A program made the position numbers and the translations under genes. Source: Bacillota bacterium (GTDB lineage Bacteria > Bacillota > Clostridia > Oscillospirales > Acutalibacteraceae). Taken from it: a stretch of 64,000 nucleotides of DNA. This document shows, piece by piece, positions 58,383 through 64,000 of this stretch (its first letter is position 1; the number at the start of each line of letters is the position of its first letter). The stretch is taken from positions 372,001-436,000 of the forward strand of contig JAEWDK010000006.1 of the NCBI GenBank assembly GCA_023390175.1. The letters are read 5' to 3'. The notes below the pieces were generated by a model. It saw nothing but the letters and a program-made list of their open reading frames with translations, searched no databases and had not been told where the DNA came from.

Positions 58383-59288
58383 ATGAAATGCTATAGAATT
58401 GAAGACAATGCGTTCATTGAAGCGGAAGAACATTTTGAAAGCAGTGCGGTCTGCGTCTGTACTGCGGACGAGCTTCGGCAGCAGACGGTGAAGTTTGCAC
58501 CGCACACCATCGACGAATGCTGCCGCTCCGGTTCAGCCAAACTGGAAGCGTACGACGGCTATGACTTTATTCTGCTGAATATAATCAACGATGAAAACCG
58601 TTATTCCACACACCGCATCGGTCTTTATGTTACGCCTGAAAAAATTATCTTTGTGTGCTGCCGCCCAAGCGGGGTGGTGCAGGGCGTTCTCGACGCTTTT
58701 GTTCGGACAAAAACCGTAAACCTTAACTTGTCCCGTATTCTGTATGCTTTTTTCAACAGCCTGACCAGCAACGATTCACAGGAGTTGGAAGAACTGGAGG
58801 AAGAGATTTCAAACATTGAGGAACAGGTTATTGAAGGAAGGGAAGAGGATTATATCCGCGACATTGTCTCAATGAGAAAAAAGCTGATGTTCTATAAAAA
58901 ATATTACGAGCAGCTTTTGGATGTGGCGGAGAGTATTGAGGAAAACGCGAACGGCCTGCTTACCTCCGGCGCACTGCGCTATTTTAAAATGTTTACCTCC
59001 CGCGTTGACCGCCTGAACCGCAACATTCTGAATTTGCGTGATTATATTACGCAGGTGCGCGAAGCGTACCAGTCCCAGCAGGATATTCGCCTGAACGAAA
59101 TTATGAAGCTGTTTACCGTGATTACCGCAATATTCCTTCCGCTGACACTGCTGGTCGGCTGGTATGGGATGAATTTTAAGTACATGCCCGAGCTCCAGTG
59201 GCCATACGGATATGCCATTGCCATCGGAATTTCCGTGTTCTTTGTAGCAGGTTCTATTATTTACTTTAAAAAGAAGAAAATTTTATAA
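58383..59288 (+). CDS. CorA-like divalent cation channel
   Basis: A 301-residue Mg2+/Co2+ channel-type protein: a cytosolic α/β funnel domain (about 1-235), including a long acidic helix 'SQELEELEEEISNIEEQV', then two C-terminal membrane helices. The pore motif 'YGMNFKYMPEL' is present at the end of the first. The Lys-rich C-terminus 'YFKKKKIL' is usual. The family is certain; ion selectivity is not shown. AGGAGCATGATTT precedes the ATG. Confidence 0.92.
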   Translation: MKCYRIEDNAFIEAEEHFESSAVCVCTADELRQQTVKFAPHTIDECCRSGSAKLEAYDGYDFILLNIINDENRYSTHRIGLYVTPEKIIFVCCRPSGVVQGVLDAFVRTKTVNLNLSRILYAFFNSLTSNDSQELEELEEEISNIEEQVIEGREEDYIRDIVSMRKKLMFYKKYYEQLLDVAESIEENANGLLTSGALRYFKMFTSRVDRLNRNILNLRDYITQVREAYQSQQDIRLNEIMKLFTVITAIFLPLTLLVGWYGMNFKYMPELQWPYGYAIAIGISVFFVAGSIIYFKKKKIL

Positions 59289-59315
59289 TCTCCGTGGCAT
59301 TGTTATCGACAGACA

Positions 59316-59352
59316 AAAAGGGCCGCATATGCAGCGCTGCATATGCGGCCCG
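59316..59352 (-). terminator. Terminator after hsp20 (32-bp perfect palindrome)
   Basis: GGGCCGCATATGCAGC and its exact complement abut without a loop (59320-59351), followed on the minus strand by TTTTTG. It lies between convergent corA and hsp20. Confidence 0.85.
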
Positions 59353-59369
59353 AGGTGCGGAAAATGGGA

Positions 59370-59795
59370 TTATTTGATTTCAATCTGGCGGGTTGGTGGC
59401 AGGGCCTTCTCCTGTTTCGGCAGTTCAAGCTCCAAAACGCCCTTCTCGTAGCTTGCGGTAATCCTGTCGGCGTCAATGTTCGAAATATCGAAGCTTCTGC
59501 TTAAGGAACCGTATCTTCTTTCCCTGCGGATAAAATCTTTTCCGTCGCTGTTGTTTTCCTCATTGTGTTCGGCAGTCAGGGTCAGGGTATCGCCTTCTAT
59601 GTTAATATGGATGTCTTCCTTGCCAAAGCCCGGCATATCTGCTTTGAGTACGAATTTATCGCCCTTGTCAAGAATATCGGTACGGCAGGGGGAAAGTTCC
59701 TTGTCCATGTCCCCAAAAAAGTCCTGACTCATTTTGTTGAAGTAGTCGAACATACTTCTGCTTCTTTGCTCAAAAGGAATTAAATCAAACATCAT
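59370..59795 (-). CDS. Small heat-shock protein Hsp20 (α-crystallin)
   Basis: A 141-residue holdase chaperone that binds unfolding proteins. The α-crystallin domain (about 37-130) has 'FVLKADMPGFGKEDIHINI', 'RRERRYGSLSRSFDI' and 'ASYEKGVLELELPK'. The C-terminal 'RQIEIK' is the I-x-I-like tail. GGAGG lies five bases before ATG 59795. A perfect CIRCE lies upstream, so HrcA should repress it. Confidence 0.94.
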   Translation of the reverse strand: MMFDLIPFEQRSRSMFDYFNKMSQDFFGDMDKELSPCRTDILDKGDKFVLKADMPGFGKEDIHINIEGDTLTLTAEHNEENNSDGKDFIRRERRYGSLSRSFDISNIDADRITASYEKGVLELELPKQEKALPPTRQIEIK

Positions 59796-59896
59796 CAAAA
59801 CCTCCGTTTTTTATTTGATTTTTGTTTATCGGGAGCTTTCCGCTCCCTGTTTACATTTTTAGTATAGGTACCATTTGTTACGAATATGTGTCTGAT

Positions 59897-59943
59897 ATTA
59901 TAACAATCTTTTAATTTTAGCACTCTAACACGAAGAGTGCTAA
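59897..59943 (-). promoter_or_regulatory. CIRCE operator (59917-59943) and -10 box of hsp20
   Basis: Perfect CIRCE: TTAGCACTC, nine bases, GAGTGCTAA. TATAAT on the minus strand (59897-59902) lies 14 bases downstream, so the operator covers the -35 region. This predicts HrcA/heat control. HrcA-regulated hsp20 is less common than HrcA-regulated groESL/dnaK. Confidence 0.92.
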
Positions 59944-60161
59944 AATGTACATTCTGCTGTATATGCGCGATATTGACAAAAACTTTACAGAAATACATTT
60001 CAAAACGGAGCATGGATTCAAAATAAGCCGAAATACTGGAACTATTTTAAAGGTTGTATTATAATTAGATTATTGAAAATTTTGCAATGGTGATTTTGGG
60101 TGCGGCGTTTTGCCGCTGTTTCCTGAAGACAATAAAAATTGTACATTTTAGTTAAAAGTTA

Positions 60162-60190
60162 TTGACATAGCCGCAGCGCTGTTGTACAAT
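60162..60190 (+). promoter_or_regulatory. Promoter of the lacI-deoBD unit
   Basis: TTGACA and TACAAT with a 17-base spacer. The LacI-type operator (60201-60214) follows within the first transcribed bases. Confidence 0.75.
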
Positions 60191-60200
60191 GATTTTGCAA

Positions 60201-60214
60201 TGAAACCGGTTTCA
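60201..60214 (+). promoter_or_regulatory. LacI-family operator
   Basis: Perfect palindrome TGAAACCGGTTTCA, with a weaker half-match TTTCAAAGTGGTTTCA at 60220-60235. Central CG is the LacI-family hallmark. It likely mediates autoregulation by the adjacent gene; CcpA-type control is also possible. Confidence 0.7.
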
Positions 60215-60252
60215 AAACTTTCAAAGTGGTTTCATGCCGCTTGTAGAAAGTT

Positions 60253-61248
60253 ATGGTGATTGATTTGGCACATATCAGTGATGTAGCAAGACTGGCCGGA
60301 GTTTCTTCTGCAACCGTGTCACGCGTAATCAATGGTACGGCAAAGGTAAACGAGGAAAAGGCCAGGCGCGTGCTTGAAGCGATTAATGAAACGGGTTTCA
60401 AACCAAACGAAATCGCGCGCTCTCTTTACAAAAAATCCTCACGGATGATCGGGTATATCGTACCGAGTATTCTTAATATTTTTTTGAATGAAATCGGCAG
60501 GGCAATCGAGGATGAAGCCTTTCAAAACGGTTATAAAATGATTTTATGCAATTCCGATGAAGATCCCAAAAAAGAAGCCGCATATATCAATATGCTTTCA
60601 TCCATGAATGCCGACGGCATCATTATTACCGCCAACAATGAAAATCTTGATGAAGAGATTCACAACTGCCCGCTCCCGATTGTTGTGCTGGACAAAAGCG
60701 CGGGCACCGGCTACACCGCATCCGTTCAGGCCGACAATTACGCCGGCGGCCGTATTTCCACCGAGCATCTGCTTGAATGCGGGTGCAGGAATATTGTTCT
60801 GATGCGCGGGCCGCAAAAATATTCCAGCAGTCAGCAAAGGTTCCTGGGGTACGTGGACGCCTGCAATGAGCACGGCATTCAGCCGCTGTTTATCAACAGC
60901 GAGTACAGCTTTTGCGACGGGCTTCGTGGCTCGCGTGAATTGCTGGAGCGGTTCCCGCATGTGGACGGAATTCTGGCTTCCAGCGACATGGTTGCGCTTT
61001 CCCTTTACAAGGTGCTTTGTGAACGTGGAAGACGTGTTCCCGACGATATCATGATTATAGGATACGACGGAGTGGAGCTGAGCTCGCTGATGACACCCGC
61101 GCTTACTACCGTCGCACAGCCCATTGAGGGAATCGGCAGGCTCGCGGCAAAATTAATTATCGATCAGGTTGCACATAATAAGATTGAGCAGCGGGAAAAC
61201 ATTCTTCCTGTTTCGCTTAAAATCCGCCAGACTACAAAACAAAAATAA
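60253..61248 (+). CDS. LacI/PurR family transcriptional regulator
   Basis: A 331-residue regulator: HTH at the N-terminus ('ISDVARLAGVSSATVSRVINGTAKVNEEKARRVLEA'), hinge 'GFKPNEIARSLYKKSS', and a periplasmic-binding-protein-like sensor (60-331) with 'GIIITANN' and 'DGILASSDMVALSLYKVL'. It stands before deoB, deoD and a nucleoside-binding lipoprotein, so the inducer may be a nucleoside or (deoxy)ribose phosphate. Start is ATG 60253 or TTG 60265; the latter gives the more usual LacI N-terminus. Confidence 0.9.
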   Translation: MVIDLAHISDVARLAGVSSATVSRVINGTAKVNEEKARRVLEAINETGFKPNEIARSLYKKSSRMIGYIVPSILNIFLNEIGRAIEDEAFQNGYKMILCNSDEDPKKEAAYINMLSSMNADGIIITANNENLDEEIHNCPLPIVVLDKSAGTGYTASVQADNYAGGRISTEHLLECGCRNIVLMRGPQKYSSSQQRFLGYVDACNEHGIQPLFINSEYSFCDGLRGSRELLERFPHVDGILASSDMVALSLYKVLCERGRRVPDDIMIIGYDGVELSSLMTPALTTVAQPIEGIGRLAAKLIIDQVAHNKIEQRENILPVSLKIRQTTKQK

Positions 61249-61264
61249 AGAAGGACATAAAGCA

Positions 61265-62434
61265 ATGAAAAAACGAATTTTTTTAATTGTGCTTGACAGC
61301 GTGGGAATCGGCGAAGAGCCGGATGCCGCCGAATATGGCGACGAGGGCAGCAACACGCTTGCCGCCGCCGCAACCAGCCAATATTTTGATATGCCGAATA
61401 TGCAGAAGCTTGGCTTATTCAACATTGACGGCGTAACCTGCCGCCCAAAGGCCGAAGCGCCGCAGGCTGCCTTTGCGCGTTTGCGCGAAGTTTCAAAGGG
61501 GAAGGATACTACAATCGGTCACTGGGAAATTGCGGGCATTAACTCCACAAAACCGCTGCCGACTTACCCGAACGGGTTCCCGGACGAGGTAATTCGGGAG
61601 TTCGAGGAGAAAACGGGCCGCAGGGTGATTTGCAACAAGACTTACTCCGGCACCGACGTTATCCGTGATTACGGCAGGGAGCATGTTGAAACCGGCGCGC
61701 TCATCGTTTATACGTCGGCTGACAGCGTTTTCCAAATTGCCGCGCACGAAGGTGTTGTCCCAATAGAAGAGCTGTACCGTTACTGCCAAATTGCCCGGGA
61801 CATGCTCGTGGGGGAACACGGCGTGGGCAGGGTGATCGCAAGGCCGTTTACAGGCGATTTCCCCAATTTCACACGTACCGCGAACCGCCACGACTTTTCG
61901 TTGCGGCCGCCCAAAACAACTATGCTTGACCAGCTTTTGGAAAATCAGTTCGATGTGATTGCGGTCGGAAAAATCAACGATATTTTCGCCGGAAGGGGCA
62001 TCGGCAAATTTGTCAGAACAAAGGGCAACGCAGAGGGAATCGAGCGTACCATCGAGTACACAAAACAGGACTTCAACGGATTGTGCTTTGTCAATTTAGT
62101 CGATTTCGACATGCTTTACGGCCACCGCAATGATGTGGACGGCTACGCGAAGGCGCTTACGCAGTTCGACCAAAAGCTGCCCGAAATTATTGCCGGGCTG
62201 AGGGAGGGCGACCTTCTTATGGTAACGGCGGACCACGGCTGCGACCCGATTACGCCTTCCACCGACCATTCCCGTGAATATATCCCCTGGGTGATTTACG
62301 GAAGCGGGGTAAAGGCCGGCGCAAATTTGGGCACACGCCCGACTTTTGCGGATATCGCCGCCACCGTGCTCGATTATTTTGGCGTTGAGTCCAAGGTGAC
62401 GGGAACATCGGCCTTACAGGAAATCATAAAATAG
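61265..62434 (+). CDS. deoB: Phosphopentomutase
   Basis: DeoB, 389 residues, converts (deoxy)ribose 1-phosphate to 5-phosphate in nucleoside breakdown. Alkaline-phosphatase-fold metal ligands are in 'LIVLDSVGIGEEPDA', 'GKDTTIGHWEI' (the phosphorylated Thr), 'VDFDMLYGHRNDVDGYAKAL' and 'TADHGCDP…TDHSREYIP'. ATG 61265 has AAGGAC upstream; the longer frame starts inside lacI. It is coupled to deoD, 17 bases downstream. Confidence 0.96.
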   Translation: MKKRIFLIVLDSVGIGEEPDAAEYGDEGSNTLAAAATSQYFDMPNMQKLGLFNIDGVTCRPKAEAPQAAFARLREVSKGKDTTIGHWEIAGINSTKPLPTYPNGFPDEVIREFEEKTGRRVICNKTYSGTDVIRDYGREHVETGALIVYTSADSVFQIAAHEGVVPIEELYRYCQIARDMLVGEHGVGRVIARPFTGDFPNFTRTANRHDFSLRPPKTTMLDQLLENQFDVIAVGKINDIFAGRGIGKFVRTKGNAEGIERTIEYTKQDFNGLCFVNLVDFDMLYGHRNDVDGYAKALTQFDQKLPEIIAGLREGDLLMVTADHGCDPITPSTDHSREYIPWVIYGSGVKAGANLGTRPTFADIAATVLDYFGVESKVTGTSALQEIIK

Positions 62435-62451
62435 AAATTTGGAGGAAACAT

Positions 62452-63162
62452 ATGGCTAACGTACCAACGCCCCACAACGGGGCAAAACTGGGGGAGATTG
62501 CGAAAACGGTTTTAATGCCGGGCGATCCGCTCCGTGCAAAATTCATAGCGGAAACTTATCTGACCGACGTTGTCTGTTTTAACACCGTGCGCAATATGCT
62601 CGGTTACACCGGCAATTACAAGGGAAAGAGCGTGTCCGTCATGGGCGGAGGCATGGGCATCCCCTCAGTCGGAATTTACACGTACGAGCTTTTTAATTTT
62701 TACAATGTGGAAAATATTATCCGCATCGGTTCGGCGGGCGGCATAGCCGACAATGTTCATGTGCGCGACGTAGTCATCGGCATGGGCGCGTGCACCAACT
62801 CGAATTATGCTTCCCAGTACAACCTTCCCGGCACATTTGCACCGATTGCCAGTTACGACCTTCTGAGCCGTGCGGTTAAAGCGGCCGGGGAACTGAACGT
62901 CCGCGCTGTGATCGGCAATGTGCTTTCAAGCGACACCTTTTATGACGACAATGAAAATGCGCTGAAGTCATGGAAGAAGATGGGCGTGCTTGCGGTTGAA
63001 ATGGAAGCGGCTGCGCTCTATATGAACGCGGCGCGTGCGGGTAAAAACGCGCTTTGCCTGCTGACAATTTCCGACTGCCCGTTTACGGGTGAATCCATAT
63101 CCGCCGAAGAGCGTCAGACCAGCTTTACTCAGATGATGGAAATTGCTCTTTCACTGGCGTAA
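62452..63162 (+). CDS. deoD: Purine nucleoside phosphorylase, DeoD type
   Basis: A 236-residue hexameric-type PNP that splits purine (deoxy)nucleosides with phosphate. 'PHNGAKLGEIAKTVLMPGDPLRAKFIAETYL', 'MGGGMGIPSVGIYTYELF', 'IRIGSAGG' and 'AVEMEAAALY' are the DeoD signatures; the catalytic Asp is in 'TISDCPFTGE'. It feeds ribose 1-phosphate to DeoB. TTGGAGGAAACAT precedes the ATG. Confidence 0.96.
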   Translation: MANVPTPHNGAKLGEIAKTVLMPGDPLRAKFIAETYLTDVVCFNTVRNMLGYTGNYKGKSVSVMGGGMGIPSVGIYTYELFNFYNVENIIRIGSAGGIADNVHVRDVVIGMGACTNSNYASQYNLPGTFAPIASYDLLSRAVKAAGELNVRAVIGNVLSSDTFYDDNENALKSWKKMGVLAVEMEAAALYMNAARAGKNALCLLTISDCPFTGESISAEERQTSFTQMMEIALSLA

Positions 63163-63216
63163 TAAAGACCTTTCTGTTAAAAAAAGAAGAAAAATGCGCC
63201 AGAATTCAGTATAGTA

Positions 63217-63260
63217 TTGAAAAATTTGCCCGAAGGGAGTAATATCACTTAGTGATATTA
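63217..63260 (+). promoter_or_regulatory. Promoter with overlapping palindromic operator, upstream of the BMP gene
   Basis: TTGAAA (63217-63222), 17-base spacer, TAATAT (63240-63245). The -10 is the left arm of the perfect palindrome TAATATCAC-TTA-GTGATATTA (63240-63260), so a dimeric repressor bound there would block the promoter. It does not resemble the LacI operator at 60201. Confidence 0.65.
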
Positions 63261-63293
63261 ATATATCCAAACATAATTTAGGAGGAAAAGCTC

Positions 63294-64000
63294 ATGAAGA
63301 AAATTGTAGCACTTTTACTTGCAGTTGTAATGGCAGCTTCCGCCACTGCATGTGCTTCCAATTCAAGCACAGCAGCTTCAAGTCAGGCAGCAAGTTCAGC
63401 GGCTGAAAGCAAAGCCGAGGCATCATCTACAGAAGCCAAGAAGGATTTTAAAATCGAAATGGTAACCGATACCGGCGGTGTAAATGACCAGTCCTTCAAC
63501 CAGTCCTCATGGGAAGGTCTGACCCAGTTCGGCAAAGACAGCGGCGCAAAAGTCGGCTATCTTGAGTCCAAGCAGGAAACAGACTATAAAACAAACCTTG
63601 ATAAAGCTGCAGACGGCAGCAACCTGATCTGGGGCATCGGCTTTGCCATGGCTTCCGCAATTACGGACGCTGCAAAGAGCAACCCGGACATCAGCTATGC
63701 AATTATCGACAACGCTTACGAAAAAACTCCGGGTAATGTAACCGGTGTTGTATTCCGTGCACAGGAGCCTTCTTTCTTAGTCGGCTACATTGCCGCAAGA
63801 ACGACAAAGACCAATAAAGTCGGTTTTGTCGGCGGTATGACCGGAACCGTAATCGACCAGTTTGAATACGGCTACAGAGCAGGTGTTGCTTATGGCGCAA
63901 AAGAACTGAAAAAGACCATCACGATTGACTCCCAGTATGCAGACAGCTTTGTCGATTCCGCAAAGGGCAAGGCAATCGCACAAAAAATGTACTCCAACGG
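63294..64000 (+). CDS. BMP family nucleoside-binding lipoprotein (3' end outside window)
   Basis: The frame starts at ATG 63294 (TTAGGAGGAAAAGCTC upstream) and is open to the window end, giving 235 residues. Signal peptide with lipobox 'ATAC' (Cys20), a Ser/Ala-rich linker, then the BMP/PnrA fold: 'MVTDTGGVNDQSFNQSSWEGL', 'YAIIDNAY' and 'VGFVGGMTGTVIDQFEYGYRAG'. BMP proteins bind purine nucleosides for an ABC importer, matching deoB-deoD upstream. The ABC ATPase and permeases probably lie beyond the edge. Confidence 0.92.
   Translation, partial: MKKIVALLLAVVMAASATACASNSSTAASSQAASSAAESKAEASSTEAKKDFKIEMVTDTGGVNDQSFNQSSWEGLTQFGKDSGAKVGYLESKQETDYKTNLDKAADGSNLIWGIGFAMASAITDAAKSNPDISYAIIDNAYEKTPGNVTGVVFRAQEPSFLVGYIAARTTKTNKVGFVGGMTGTVIDQFEYGYRAGVAYGAKELKKTITIDSQYADSFVDSAKGKAIAQKMYSN

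Overview
The window looks like a chromosomal segment of a low-to-mid G+C, strictly anaerobic, fermentative Firmicute of class Clostridia, most like an Oscillospiraceae/Acutalibacteraceae-type organism. This is inferred from gene content, not from a database search. Supporting signs are the six-subunit Rnf complex, a trimeric NAD-linked [FeFe] hydrogenase, indirect aminoacylation by GatCAB, a CIRCE-controlled small heat-shock protein, ECF transporter S-components, strong AGGAGG ribosome sites and consensus sigma-A promoters. There are no phage, transposase or CRISPR genes. Two spots next to tRNA genes carry duplicated or tRNA-derived repeats.

Layout. 1-1.6 kb: a truncated gene, a GNAT acetyltransferase bracketed by a 97-bp duplication, and tRNA-Pro(CGG) and tRNA-Gln(CTG). 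1.7-8.7 kb: nitroreductase, then aspS-gatC-gatA-gatB and pepT on the minus strand. 8.8-11.4 kb: a MocR/PdxR-type regulator divergent from two ECF S-components. 11.6-13.8 kb: a polysaccharide flippase and a low-complexity lipoprotein. 13.8-16.2 kb: polar amino acid ABC importer. 16.5-20.9 kb: MarR regulator with a heterodimeric ABC exporter. 20.9-25.8 kb: a FUSC-like/HAD fusion, two unknown small proteins, a paired CrcB fluoride channel behind a candidate fluoride riboswitch, and a PAP2 phosphatase.

26.7-39.7 kb is the most striking region. A 13-gene same-strand cluster encodes NDH-2 with a membrane tail, polyprenyl diphosphate synthase, DmkA-like prenyltransferase, a NusG-II membrane protein, a Gx-type membrane protein, a double-domain FMN-binding lipoprotein and an ApbE lipoprotein. 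This is the parts list of flavin-based extracellular electron transfer as known from Listeria. It continues without an obvious break into UbiD, a second UbiA-type prenyltransferase, UbiX and an ABC importer, which together look like a route for finishing (and possibly importing) a quinone head group.

39.8-43.8 kb: hydABC. 44-45.2 kb: LytTR regulator plus LiaF-like membrane protein. 45.7 kb: tRNA-Leu(CAA). 45.9-52.1 kb: rnfCDGEAB with its own apbE. 52.2-54 kb: MFS transporter plus ChrB-like protein under twin operators. 54.3-58.3 kb: YbaK-type deacylase, trmB and the methionine importer metNIQ. 58.4-60 kb: CorA and CIRCE-regulated Hsp20. 60.2-64 kb: LacI-type regulator, deoB, deoD and a BMP-type nucleoside-binding lipoprotein that runs off the window.

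How it fits together: NADH and ferredoxin are balanced by HydABC and Rnf, while NDH-2, a demethylmenaquinone-like quinone and flavoproteins could pass electrons to extracellular acceptors. Two separate ApbE flavin transferases match the two sets of covalently flavinylated proteins (Rnf and the EET lipoprotein).
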